Below, piece after piece: positions 17,852-27,491 of a stretch of DNA of 64,000 nt. Both the position numbers and the translations under genes were made by a program. The stretch lies in the NCBI RefSeq assembly GCF_013408295.1, contig NZ_JACBYQ010000002.1, positions 1,178,001-1,242,000 of the forward strand, in the 5' to 3' direction. Source of the stretch: Psychromicrobium silvestre (GTDB lineage: Bacteria > Actinomycetota > Actinomycetes > Actinomycetales > Micrococcaceae). Every line of letters begins with the position of its first letter. The stretch's first letter is position 1. The notes under the pieces are model-generated. The model saw only the letters and a list, made by a program, of their open reading frames with translations, made no database searches and was not told the origin of the DNA.

Positions 17852-17985
17852 AATCTCATACCCAGGGGTGAGCCGAAAAGCACATAGATTCACCCTTAGG
17901 AGCGATAGCGCGGGGCTCTGCAGCATGGGACGATTGACTTAGGACGATTGATAGGTCCTTTCACCCTCAAAGGAGCCTTTCCTCC

Positions 17986-18726
17986 GTGAACCTGATCGCA
18001 TTCTTTGGCAGCCTGAATGAGCTGATCGCGCATTCGGCCGGTCAGTGGTGGGTTGTGCCCATAGTGACCTTGTTCTGCTTTATCGATGGCTTCTTCCTTT
18101 TCCTGCCGAGCGAGACGGCAATTGTCGCACTGGCTTCGATCGCCTTGCACACCGGTGAGCCGAATATCTGGCTGCTGATGGCCGGTGGTGCTTTTGGGGC
18201 CATTCTGGGTGACAACATGGCCTATTGGATCGGCAGCAAAATCGGGACCTCCCGATTCCGTTGGATGCGCAGGCCCAGGGTGGCTAAAGCCTTCGACTGG
18301 GCCAGGATGGAACTGGACAAGCGCGGCGCCGTGCTGGTGCTGACCGCTCGGTATATCCCGGTGGGTCGAGTGGCAGTGAACTTTACGGCCGGAGCCACCA
18401 GATACCCCTGGCGCAAGTTCGTTTGGCTGGACGCCATCGCCAGTATTACCTGGTCCGCCTATGGGGTAGCCATTGGCACCTTTGCGGGGCACTGGATCAA
18501 GAACAATCACCTGTTGGGTGTGGGTATTGCCATTGTCTTTGCGATCATTATTGGCTTCCTAGTGGATCACTTGGTGAAGCTGTTCCACCAGTGGCTGGCT
18601 AAGCGTTCCGAATCTTCCTCATCTTCCTCGGCTTCCTCGGAAAACTCGATGGCGGCCGCTGCAGAGCTCCCCGATGTCCAGGATGAAGCACCGAAAGTCG
18701 CCGTACGCGGCGAGCCGCAGGCCTAA
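17986..18726 (+). CDS. DedA-family membrane protein
   Basis: Integral membrane protein of the DedA/SNARE-associated superfamily, implicated in lipid (undecaprenyl phosphate or phospholipid) flipping. The GTG start at 17986 has AAAGGAG upstream. Visible are the family block FLPSETAIVALASIA, GDNMAYWIGSKIG, the conserved RYIPVGRVAVNFTAG region with re-entrant-loop arginine, and two C-terminal helices. The tail (about 205-246) is Ser-rich then acidic/Ala-rich and probably disordered. It sits between deoA and add; the link to nucleosides is not obvious. Confidence 0.9.
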   Translation: MNLIAFFGSLNELIAHSAGQWWVVPIVTLFCFIDGFFLFLPSETAIVALASIALHTGEPNIWLLMAGGAFGAILGDNMAYWIGSKIGTSRFRWMRRPRVAKAFDWARMELDKRGAVLVLTARYIPVGRVAVNFTAGATRYPWRKFVWLDAIASITWSAYGVAIGTFAGHWIKNNHLLGVGIAIVFAIIIGFLVDHLVKLFHQWLAKRSESSSSSSASSENSMAAAAELPDVQDEAPKVAVRGEPQA

Positions 18727-18740
18727 AGTAAGGTTTAAGA

Positions 18741-19865
18741 GTGACTACAGCTGCTCAGACTTCCCCCACCGTTCCCTTCGACTTCCGTAGCCTGCCCAAG
18801 GTCTCCTTGCACGATCACCTGGACGGTGGCCTGCGTCCGGCAACCATTATCGAACTGGCTGCGGAGATTGACCACACGCTGCCCTCCACCGATCCGGTGG
18901 CGCTGGGTGAATGGTTCCGGGAATCCGCCGATTCCGGCTCCTTGGTGCGCTATTTGGAGACTTTCGATCACACTATTGCGGTTATGCAGAATCGAGAGGG
19001 CCTCCAGCGGGTAGCCCGCGAGTTTGTTGAGGATCTAGTGTCCGACGGCGTGGTGTACGGCGAGATTCGCTGGGCACCGGAGCAGCATCTGACTAAGGGA
19101 CTGAGCCTGGACGAAGCTGTTGAAGCCGTGCAGGCCGGCATTGAGGAAGCCATTGAGGCGAGTGGCGGTCGAATCCAGGTAGGTCAGCTGATCACCGCGA
19201 TGCGGCATGCCGATCGGGGTCAAGAGATCGCCGAGCTGGCGGTGCGGCATCGAGATAAGGGCGCGGTCGGGTTTGATATCGCCGGCGCGGAAGATGGCTT
19301 CTTGCCTTCCCGATTTGCCGAGGCCTTCCGGTACCTGGCAGAGCAGAATTTCCCCACCACGGTGCACGCGGGGGAGGCGGCAGGCTTGGAGAGCATCCAG
19401 TCGGCTCTCGTCGATGGGCGTGCGCTGCGGCTTGGCCACGGGGTGCGGATTGCCGAGGACATTTCGGTGGAATTCAGCACCGATGAAGCCAACGAGGCCG
19501 ATCTGGGCATGGTCACCTTGGGGCCGCTAGCCGCCTGGGTTCGCGACCGGGGCATTGCCTTAGAGGTGTGCCCTTCATCAAACCTGCAGACCGGTGCCAT
19601 CGCGGCCTGGGGTGAAAGCGTGGAGCAGCACCCGATTGATTTGCTTTACCAGACGGGCTTCCGAGTGACGGTGAATACCGATAACCGGCTGATGAGCGCG
19701 GTCACCCTGAGTAGTGAATTCGAACTCCTGGTGGAGACTTTTGAGTATGACCTGGACGATCTGCTCGAACTCACTCTCAATGCCGCGGAGGCAGCCTTCC
19801 TGCCGCTGGAACAGCGTGAATCTCTTGTTGAGCAGATCACTGAGGCTTACGCGGGGTTGCGCTGA
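18741..19865 (+). CDS. add: Adenosine deaminase
   Basis: Zinc-dependent amidohydrolase that turns adenosine or deoxyadenosine into inosine. Conserved residues visible: HDHLDGGLRP (metal histidines), the glycine before AEDGF, TVHAGEAAG (metal His and catalytic Glu), LGHGVRI and VNTDNRLMS (metal Asp). The 374-residue length is normal. It starts at GTG 18741, 15 bp after dedA, so probably in the same transcript. It extends the salvage theme of the upstream operon to purines. Confidence 0.94.
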   Translation: MTTAAQTSPTVPFDFRSLPKVSLHDHLDGGLRPATIIELAAEIDHTLPSTDPVALGEWFRESADSGSLVRYLETFDHTIAVMQNREGLQRVAREFVEDLVSDGVVYGEIRWAPEQHLTKGLSLDEAVEAVQAGIEEAIEASGGRIQVGQLITAMRHADRGQEIAELAVRHRDKGAVGFDIAGAEDGFLPSRFAEAFRYLAEQNFPTTVHAGEAAGLESIQSALVDGRALRLGHGVRIAEDISVEFSTDEANEADLGMVTLGPLAAWVRDRGIALEVCPSSNLQTGAIAAWGESVEQHPIDLLYQTGFRVTVNTDNRLMSAVTLSSEFELLVETFEYDLDDLLELTLNAAEAAFLPLEQRESLVEQITEAYAGLR

Positions 19866-19883
19866 GCGGACGGGTCTTTCAGG

Positions 19884-20513
19884 GTGTCAGTCGAAGTAGA
19901 CCGGCTTATTGAGGTTATTGCTCAATTGCGGGAACACTGCCCGTGGATGGGTGCGCTGACACATGAATCCCTGGTGCAGTACCTCATCGAAGAGAGCTAT
20001 GAGCTGGTCGAGGCTATCGAGGACGCTCACCCCGCCGCCGAACTGCAAGGCGAGTTGGGTGACGTGTTGCTCCAGGTGGTGCTGCATGCCAGGCTTGCCG
20101 AGGAGGCTGGGGACTTCGGCTTTCCCGAGGTAGCCCGTGGTTTGACCGAGAAGATGGTGCGGAGGAATCCGCATGTCTTCCGTGCCGATGGTTCACTGCA
20201 GGACTCCTTCCCCGCCACGGTGGCGGAAATTGTCGACAGCTGGCATCGAGTCAAGGCGGAGGAAAAGCCTGCTCGCGGCCGGTTCGAAGGTATCCCCGCG
20301 GGGTTACCGGCCCTTGCCCTGGCGCAGAAGACCTTGCGTCGCGGTGCGATTGAGGCCTCGAACGGTCGGGGTGAGCCGGTTAGTGATACGCCCCTGAGCG
20401 AAGAAGAACTCGGGGAGCGCTTATTAGAGTTACTCAAAGCTGCCCCGGAGCTCGATGCCGAGCGAGCGCTGCGGCTGGCCGTGCGTCGTTATCGAGAGGG
20501 AGAGAATGGCTGA
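19884..20513 (+). CDS. mazG: MazG-family nucleoside triphosphate pyrophosphohydrolase
   Basis: House-cleaning NTP pyrophosphatase that removes aberrant nucleotides. The 209-residue protein has one clear MazG domain: LREHCPWMGALTHESL, EESYELVEAIED and ELGDVLLQVVLHA supply the Mg-binding acidic residues. The usual CPWD aspartate is Met here (CPWM). The C-terminal half has KTLRRG and a helical tail. GTG start. It overlaps the following acetyltransferase gene by eight bases. Confidence 0.9.
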   Translation: MSVEVDRLIEVIAQLREHCPWMGALTHESLVQYLIEESYELVEAIEDAHPAAELQGELGDVLLQVVLHARLAEEAGDFGFPEVARGLTEKMVRRNPHVFRADGSLQDSFPATVAEIVDSWHRVKAEEKPARGRFEGIPAGLPALALAQKTLRRGAIEASNGRGEPVSDTPLSEEELGERLLELLKAAPELDAERALRLAVRRYREGENG

Positions 20514-20991
20514 GTTATTCACAACTGCTTTGTTCACCACCCCTTCGGGGGTGTCCTTCCGGCGGGCGACCGCCGCCGATGTGCCGAGGATCGTTCAGAT
20601 TCTGATAGCCGATCAGCTAGGAGTCAGCCGGGAGGGCGGCGATCTGGCGCCGTATCTAGCCGCCTTCGAAGCCATCGACGGGGATCCCGCTCAGCTCCTG
20701 GTGGTGGGGGAGCAGCACGGGGAGGTGGTAGCCACCTTCCAGCTTTCCTTTATCCCCGGCTTAGCCCGCCGGGGCTCGCTGCGCGCTCAGCTCGAAGCTG
20801 TTCGGGTGGCAGATTCCTTACGTGGCAGCGGTATCGGTACCCAAATGGTGGAGTGGGCTATCGCCGAGTCTAGACGTCGTGGATGTTCTTTGGTGCAGCT
20901 GACGACGGATAAACGGCGAACGGCTGCACACCGCTTCTATCAGCGGCTGGGCTTCAGGATGAGCCACCAGGGAATGAAACTTCAGCTCTAA
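20506..20991 (+). CDS. GNAT-family N-acetyltransferase
   Basis: Acetyl-CoA-dependent acetyltransferase with unknown acceptor. The ATG at 20506 is preceded by GAGAGGGAGAG inside the mazG end; the frame extends further upstream but through mazG. The 161-residue fold shows FRRATAADVPRI at the N-terminus, then the acetyl-CoA-binding VADSLRGSGIGTQMVEWA motif and RFYQRLGFRMSHQGMKL at the end, as in GNAT proteins that act on small amines. Confidence 0.88.
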   Translation: MAELFTTALFTTPSGVSFRRATAADVPRIVQILIADQLGVSREGGDLAPYLAAFEAIDGDPAQLLVVGEQHGEVVATFQLSFIPGLARRGSLRAQLEAVRVADSLRGSGIGTQMVEWAIAESRRRGCSLVQLTTDKRRTAAHRFYQRLGFRMSHQGMKLQL

Positions 20992-21090
20992 GCCTGGGCT
21001 TGGATTGCCTGGTAATCCAGCGCTCCGATAACCGTTCTCTCCGGCACTCAGGCTTTCTGACAACAGGGTTTTTCGGCAGTGGCGGTTCGA

Positions 21091-21411
21091 TTAACTCCAG
21101 CTGCGTTCTGCAGCCAAAGCCGCTTTCTTCACCAGAGCTTGTTCCAGATCGATGTTCAAACGATTGGCAATGCCAAGGGCAACAAAGAGCACATCAGCTA
21201 ATTCGGCCTCCGGATCGGGGACGTAGCCGGGGCTGCCCAGCCGCATGCCCAAATGGCTTTTGCGGAGCGATTTGATCAGTTCGCCGACCTCTTCGGCCAG
21301 CAAGAGGCACTTCTGAGCCACCGTGGTGTTCTGAAAGCCGAGTTCGATCTCTACCTCGGCGACGAAATCCTGGAGCTGCCTCAGGGAACCTTGAGGTGGG
21401 AAATTCGACAT
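21091..21411 (-). CDS. Small MazG-like nucleotide pyrophosphohydrolase
   Basis: Single-domain all-alpha NTP pyrophosphatase, 106 residues. Acidic metal ligands are visible in LLLAEEVGELIKSLRK and in DPEAELADVLFVALGIANR, the EExxE plus ExxD pattern of the superfamily; the basic KSHLGM segment is typical of the short forms. It lies on the opposite strand to the full-length mazG 580 bp away. The substrate cannot be stated. Confidence 0.85.
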   Translation of the reverse strand: MSNFPPQGSLRQLQDFVAEVEIELGFQNTTVAQKCLLLAEEVGELIKSLRKSHLGMRLGSPGYVPDPEAELADVLFVALGIANRLNIDLEQALVKKAALAAERSWS

Positions 21412-21446
21412 TTACCCAATCTACTTGAATGAGGGGCTCCGCGGTT

Positions 21447-21491
21447 GGATAGCGAGCCATCGGGTGTTTGACCACAGACGGCTCGCTATCC
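21447..21491 (-). terminator. Perfect 12-bp inverted repeat downstream of the PadR gene
   Basis: GGATAGCGAGCC (21447-21458) pairs with 21480-21491 around a 21-base loop. It lies between the PadR stop (21524) and the small mazG start (21411), so it probably ends the PadR transcript. It lacks a U-tract. Confidence 0.5.
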
Positions 21492-21523
21492 GAGTAGTTG
21501 CTCTGTCGAGGACGGTCATGAGC

Positions 21524-22156
21524 CTAGTCGGAAAGCAGCTTGTAGATCGTGCGCCGGGCTTCATCCAGCGCCGCAGTTACGGTGCGCAATTGCTCTTCGG
21601 AGCCATCTAGCCCGATTTGATGTACGGCGCCCATCAACTTGCCCACGCTCAGCCTCAGGTCCTGGGCGGCTCCGGCTTCCTCATTGACCTCTTCCCAAAC
21701 CGCTGCCAACTCGGCCTGATGCTCTGCCACATGGTTACGACCGGTCTCGGTCAGCTCGAATTCGGTGCGACGGCCTTCGCCGACGGAAACGATCAACCCC
21801 TCGGACTGCAATTGGGTGAGAGCGGGGTAGACCGAGCCGGGGCTGGGACGCCAGGCTCCATCGGAATGAACGGCAATGGCCTTGATGAGCCCGTAGCCGT
21901 TGTAGCTGGACTGGCTCAGTAGCGAGAGGATCGCGCTGCGGACGTCGCCTTTCTTGGCGCGGCCTGCTGGGCCAAAACCAAAACCGGGTCCGAATCCGGG
22001 ACCAAAGCCCCGGCCGCGATGCGGGCCGCCGGGATTGAATCCGCCCCGGCGAGGTCCTCGACCGCGTCCTCGGGGCTCGCGTTGCTCTTCGTCGCCGAGG
22101 CCACGGGGATCGTGGTGAAAGCGGCGCTCTTCGTGGTGATGTTCTTGGGTTCTCAT
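21524..22156 (-). CDS. PadR-family transcriptional regulator with Gly/Arg-rich N-terminus
   Basis: DNA-binding repressor with a PadR-type winged helix at about residues 68-150 (GDVRSAILSLL, GYGLIKAIAV, PSPGSVYPALTQLQSEGLI, RRTEFELTETG) and a helical C-terminal dimerisation part. Before it sits a 67-residue tail rich in His, Arg, Gly and Phe, with GFGPGFGPGFGFGP repeats; such tails occur in some actinobacterial and myxobacterial PadR proteins and may add non-specific nucleic-acid binding. AAGGAAG precedes the ATG. Two perfect 10-bp palindromes lie just upstream, so autoregulation is likely. No target gene is adjacent. Confidence 0.88.
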   Translation of the reverse strand: MRTQEHHHEERRFHHDPRGLGDEEQREPRGRGRGPRRGGFNPGGPHRGRGFGPGFGPGFGFGPAGRAKKGDVRSAILSLLSQSSYNGYGLIKAIAVHSDGAWRPSPGSVYPALTQLQSEGLIVSVGEGRRTEFELTETGRNHVAEHQAELAAVWEEVNEEAGAAQDLRLSVGKLMGAVHQIGLDGSEEQLRTVTAALDEARRTIYKLLSD

Positions 22157-22172
22157 TATGAATCTTCCTTCT

Positions 22173-22220
22173 GATAGATATCACGATTTCTATCGCGATA
22201 CGTCAACGATATATCGCTAT
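22173..22220. promoter_or_regulatory. Probable PadR operator with two perfect palindromes
   Basis: TATCGCGATA (22191-22200) and CGATATATCG (22207-22216) are perfect 10-bp palindromes, and GATAG (22173-22177) faces CTATC (22190-22194). They lie 17-60 bp upstream of the PadR start codon. ATAT-rich palindromes of this kind are typical PadR sites. Confidence 0.65.
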
Positions 22221-22406
22221 TATTCTTTCGTCAACTCCTTCTTCAAGTGGCTTTGCGATAGCCCTCCGGCTTGGGGATAGCCCAATGGTCGGTCTTTGAC
22301 CTATCCCGAAGTCGGTAACCTATCCGCGGCCGGGAGCGAAAATGCCCTAGTCTTAGAGGGACAGTTGTCCTGAAGTGCGTGCGCGTAGCACGCATGCATC
22401 ATCTGA

Positions 22407-23708
<1,302 letters not shown>

Positions 23709-23713
23709 GCGAT

Positions 23714-23749
23714 GGGGCTGGCTATGCTGAAAGGACTTTAGCCAGCCCC
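23714..23749 (+). terminator. Hairpin after eno
   Basis: GGGGCTGGCTA (23714-23724) pairs perfectly with 23739-23749, starting five bases after the eno stop. No long T-run follows, so part of transcription may continue into the FtsB-like gene 25 bp later. Confidence 0.6.
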
Positions 23750-23774
23750 GCCCGCTTTCGAAGAAGGTTCCACT

Positions 23775-24494
23775 ATGGCCACACGTCGTCCCAAGGTGCC
23801 CCGTGCGCCTCGACCGGCCTCGGCGGAACCCTCGGTCGAGGCGCCTCAGCCAAGCGCGGAACCCCGGATCGCTGCCAAGACAGCCGCGACTAAGGGCACA
23901 GCGACTAAGGCAGGCAGCGCTAAGTCGAACGGCAGCACGGCTAATAGCAGCAAAGTGAGTAGCACCAAAGCCCCGAAAGCTAGACCTACCAGCTCCCCAT
24001 CCGGTCGAAGCGGGTTCACAAAAACCGGGCGAACTGCCGGTTCTTCTAGAGTTGGAACAGGCCGGGTGGGCTCAGATAGCCGGGCCAAGGCCCAGGTTGA
24101 GCCGCCGGTTCCGGTTGCGGCACGGTCGTTCTCCGGGCGCTTGATCGCGCTCGTTGCTGTCCTAATTGCGGTGGCCGTGTTGCTTGCGCCATCGGTGAAT
24201 AACTACCTGCATCAGCGTGCCGATATCGCCAGCCTGAAAGCGGATATCGCAGCTCAGCAGCAGCAACAAAAGGATCTCCAAACGGAGATTTCGCGTTGGA
24301 ACGACCCCGCCTACGTCAAGCAGCAAGCCCGGGATCGGGTTAATATGATGATGCCCGGTGAGACTGGTTACTGGGTCTACGGTGGTGGAAGCACTCCGGC
24401 GGCTCCGCAGCAGGCGGGCACAAGCGTCAATCCCGAATCCCTGCCGTGGGTAGACGGCCTTTGGCAATCGATCGTCAGGTCGGCCACCGAATGA
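23775..24494 (+). CDS. FtsB/DivIC-family septum formation protein with long basic N-terminus
   Basis: Bitopic cell-division protein expected in the FtsQ-FtsB-FtsL complex. Residues 1-115 are a Lys/Ala/Ser/Thr-rich, presumably disordered cytoplasmic tail; a single membrane helix follows at about 123-140, then a short extracellular coiled coil (SLKADIAAQQQQQKDLQTEI) and the DivIC-type WNDPAYVKQQARDRVNMMMPGE (shown across two fragments). The C-terminal ~40 residues are Pro/Gly-rich. The eno-ftsB-DUF501-ppx order is a conserved actinobacterial arrangement. Confidence 0.9.
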   Translation: MATRRPKVPRAPRPASAEPSVEAPQPSAEPRIAAKTAATKGTATKAGSAKSNGSTANSSKVSSTKAPKARPTSSPSGRSGFTKTGRTAGSSRVGTGRVGSDSRAKAQVEPPVPVAARSFSGRLIALVAVLIAVAVLLAPSVNNYLHQRADIASLKADIAAQQQQQKDLQTEISRWNDPAYVKQQARDRVNMMMPGETGYWVYGGGSTPAAPQQAGTSVNPESLPWVDGLWQSIVRSATE

Positions 24495-24515
24495 GAACAA
24501 GCTGAGGAGCACCCC

Positions 24516-25160
24516 GTGAGCAGCGTCGAGGCATCCGCCCGAGATTTACCGAGCAAAGCGGACCTTGACACCCTGAGTTTGCAACTCGGGCGTCCGGTGC
24601 GCGATGTGGTGAGCATTCCGGCACGCTGCGTTTGCGGGAACCCCTTGGTAGCGGCAACCGCACCGAGGCTCAGCAATGGCATCCCCTTTCCCACCACCTT
24701 CTATCTCACCCATCCGGTGGTGACCGCTGCCGTGTCGCGACTTGAGGCCGACGGCGTGATGAACCAGATGAATAGCAAGTTGGAAAGCGATGTTGAGCTA
24801 GCCGCTGCCCACCGCCGCGCTCACGAAGCCTATCTCTGTGCCCGAGCCGAAATAGGACAGCTGGCGGGAACCGGCCCGGTCCCCGAGATCGATGGCATCT
24901 CCGCGGGGGGTATGCCGCAGCGGGTCAAATGTCTACATGTACTGGTGGGGCACGCACTGGCTGCCGGGCCGGGAGTGAATCGGCTAGGTGATGAAACCCT
25001 AGAACTCATCCGGCCCTGGTGGACGGCGGAGAAGTGTTACTGCGCCGGGGCATGGGACGCAACGGCGCCGGTCCCAACAAAGGATCTGAGTAGGCATGTC
25101 AAACGTCTGGAGCAACAAGCCGAGACCGAACAGGCCGAGACCGAGCGGGGACAGGAATGA
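24516..25160 (+). CDS. DUF501 domain-containing protein
   Basis: Conserved actinobacterial protein of unknown function. The DUF501 hallmarks are seen: ARCVCGNPLVAATAPRL, PFPTTFYLTHP and a late KCLHVLVGHALAAG with a conserved Cys/His set, then WWTAEKCYC. The pattern of Cys and His might bind a metal, but this is inference. GTG start, 21 bp after the FtsB-like gene. Its stop overlaps the ppx start by ATGA, and the C-terminus carries two TEQAE-like repeats. Confidence 0.88.
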   Translation: MSSVEASARDLPSKADLDTLSLQLGRPVRDVVSIPARCVCGNPLVAATAPRLSNGIPFPTTFYLTHPVVTAAVSRLEADGVMNQMNSKLESDVELAAAHRRAHEAYLCARAEIGQLAGTGPVPEIDGISAGGMPQRVKCLHVLVGHALAAGPGVNRLGDETLELIRPWWTAEKCYCAGAWDATAPVPTKDLSRHVKRLEQQAETEQAETERGQE

Positions 25161-26092
25161 GCCGAGTAGCCGCCATTGATTGCGGGACCAATTCAATTAG
25201 GCTGCTGATCGCCGAGTTGGAAGCCGGGCAACTGACTGATCTGCACCGTGAGATGAGGGTCGTTCGACTTGGACAAGGCGTTGACGCCAGCGGAGAGTTT
25301 GCCGCGGACGCCTTGCAGCGGACCTTTGCCGCGATTGATGACTATGCCAAATTAATCCGGCAGCACCAGGTTGATCGAGTTCGATTCGTCGCGACCTCCG
25401 CCACCCGGGACGCAGCCAACCGTCAGTTGTTCATCGACGGTGTCAGGGAGCGACTCGGGGTGGAACCAGATGTGGTTCCCGGTTCCGAGGAGGCAGCTTT
25501 ATCCTTCGCCGGAGCCGCCAGCGTGCTTCCCGGAACCAAAGAGCAGAGCACCTTAGTGGTAGACCTGGGCGGTGGTAGCACGGAATTTGTGATCGGCACC
25601 GCCGGGGGAGTGACGGCGGCGCAAAGCGTGGACATGGGCTGCGTCCGGTTCACCGAGCGCTACTTGAAGTCTGATCCTCCGAGTCCGGAGGAAATCGTCG
25701 CGGCCCAGGCCGAGGTGCAGCGGATCGTTGCGGGTGTGGCTGCCGAAATTCCCTTGGATCGGGTGGATCGGGTGATCGGAGTGGCTGGCACAATTACCAC
25801 GGTGACCGCTCACGCGCTGGCACTGCCGAAATACCAGCCCGATGCGATTGATGGACGCACCCTGAGCCTGGATCAGCTACACACTGCCTCGGTCTCATTA
25901 CTCGGGATGAGTAGGGCAGAACGAGCCGCTTTGCCCTATATGCACCCTGGGCGGGTTGATGTAATTGGCGCGGGCGCTTTGCTCTGGTCAACCATCCTTA
26001 GTGACTTAGCGGAGCTCACCGGAGGCCGGATATCCGGAGCTACCAGCAGCGAACACGATATTCTTGACGGAATTGCGCTCTCGATGGGCTAG
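25157..26092 (+). CDS. ppx: Ppx/GppA-family exopolyphosphatase
   Basis: Hydrolyses inorganic polyphosphate or pppGpp; the short, two-domain actinobacterial form (311 residues) without the C-terminal HD region. The ASKHA ATPase-fold motifs are clear: AIDCGTNSIRLLIAE, FVATSATRDAAN, PGSEEAALSF, VVDLGGGSTEF, and IGVAGTITT. Overlaps DUF501 by four bases, so it is co-translated. Confidence 0.93.
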   Translation: MSRVAAIDCGTNSIRLLIAELEAGQLTDLHREMRVVRLGQGVDASGEFAADALQRTFAAIDDYAKLIRQHQVDRVRFVATSATRDAANRQLFIDGVRERLGVEPDVVPGSEEAALSFAGAASVLPGTKEQSTLVVDLGGGSTEFVIGTAGGVTAAQSVDMGCVRFTERYLKSDPPSPEEIVAAQAEVQRIVAGVAAEIPLDRVDRVIGVAGTITTVTAHALALPKYQPDAIDGRTLSLDQLHTASVSLLGMSRAERAALPYMHPGRVDVIGAGALLWSTILSDLAELTGGRISGATSSEHDILDGIALSMG

Positions 26093-26146
26093 CCTGCCCA
26101 CCTCCGAGCCCAATCCGCAATCCCAAGCCGGAAGGCAGAGCATCAC

Positions 26147-27460
26147 ATGCGCAGTACCGGTCGAAGGCCCCGCTGGCCTGCAGCCCTAGCTTGGGGGATG
26201 CCGGTGGCTGCTTTGCTCAGCCTATTTGTTGCGGTACCCGCTCATGCGGACAGCATGCGAGACAACGAATACTGGCTTGACGAGTACGGCATTACCGATG
26301 CTTGGAAGAGTAGCAAGGGCGCCGGGGTCAAGGTAGCGATCATCGACAGTGGCGTTGATGGCAGCCACCCGGACCTCAAGGGTGCCGTCGTTGGCGGCAC
26401 CGACGTCTCTGGTGCGGGCAGCTCCAACGGACAGAAAGGCATCGGCGAAGAGCCGGTTCATGGCACCTTGGTGGCATCCCTGCTGGCCGGCAAGGGCCAC
26501 GGAGGTAAGGGTAACGCCACCCGGCCCGACGGCGTCGTAGGGGTGGCACCAGAAGCCCAATTACTCACGGTTTCCACCTGGCTTGGCAGTAATAATCCGG
26601 CAGGCAAGGGCATCGACGAGCAGATCCCGGAAGCGGTTCGCTGGGCTGTAGATCACGGCGCCAAGGTGATCAATATGTCGCTCAGCAGTACCTCGCCGGC
26701 TTGGCCGGTGAGCTGGGACAGCGCATTCCTCTATGCCGAACAGCATGATGTGGTGATCGTCGCGGCCGCAGGTAATCGCGAGTCCGGGATGACCCAGGTT
26801 GGTGCACCCGCGACCATCCCCGGGGTGGTAGCGGTGGCGGGGCTGAAGAAGGATGGCTCACCATCCCAAGGTTCCTCAACGCAGGGCATTACGATCGCGG
26901 TCTCGGCCCCGGCCGAAGGCCTGGTTGGCGCGGTTCCAGGAACGGGGTACGCGAATTGGAGTGGAAGCAGTGGGGCAGCTCCGATAGTCGCCGGAGTCGC
27001 CGCGCTGATCCGCTCGAAGTATCCGGATATGAAGGCTGCCCAGGTGATCAATCGGATCATTCGGTCCGCCAAACCTGCCGGGAAACCGGTGCCGAATAGC
27101 ATTTACGGCTGGGGGATACTCGACGCCGATGCAGCGGTCAATGCCGACGTTGCCCCGGTAACGGTGAGCCCGCTGCCGAGTTTGCAGGAGTGGATCACTA
27201 TCCATCGTCGCAATCAGCCCAGCCCGCCGCCGTCGTCGACAAGCCAGCCTAGCCAGGGCACCGCCAACCCAAGCTCCAGCTTGCCGCAGCCGACCACCCC
27301 GGTAGCCCTGCCACCGGAGCAATTAGACTCCGCCCTTCCGGCGACTTTGGTGATCGGATTCGGTGTACTGCTGGTCTTGATTCTGCTCGGAGGAGCCACT
27401 CATCTGCTGATTTTGCGGCGTCGTTCCGTAACAGAGGAGCGATCTCAGAACACTTCGTGA
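26147..27460 (+). CDS. Membrane-anchored S8 subtilisin-like protease, mycosin (MycP) type
   Basis: Exported serine protease with a signal peptide (about 1-35), catalytic D67 in IIDSGVDGSHPDL, H105 in PVHGTLVASL, oxyanion N210 in AAAGNRE and S275 in GSSGAAP. A Pro/Ser-rich linker (about 340-390) leads to a C-terminal membrane helix and an RRR tail. This layout is that of mycosins, which are part of type VII secretion systems in actinobacteria, but no Ecc genes are adjacent. The nucleophile motif GSSGAAP differs from the usual GTSMAAP but keeps the serine. It follows ppx by 54 bp. Confidence 0.88.
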   Translation: MRSTGRRPRWPAALAWGMPVAALLSLFVAVPAHADSMRDNEYWLDEYGITDAWKSSKGAGVKVAIIDSGVDGSHPDLKGAVVGGTDVSGAGSSNGQKGIGEEPVHGTLVASLLAGKGHGGKGNATRPDGVVGVAPEAQLLTVSTWLGSNNPAGKGIDEQIPEAVRWAVDHGAKVINMSLSSTSPAWPVSWDSAFLYAEQHDVVIVAAAGNRESGMTQVGAPATIPGVVAVAGLKKDGSPSQGSSTQGITIAVSAPAEGLVGAVPGTGYANWSGSSGAAPIVAGVAALIRSKYPDMKAAQVINRIIRSAKPAGKPVPNSIYGWGILDADAAVNADVAPVTVSPLPSLQEWITIHRRNQPSPPPSSTSQPSQGTANPSSSLPQPTTPVALPPEQLDSALPATLVIGFGVLLVLILLGGATHLLILRRRSVTEERSQNTS

Positions 27461-27491
27461 ATTTTTTCACAAAGAGCGTTAGACTTGGGTT

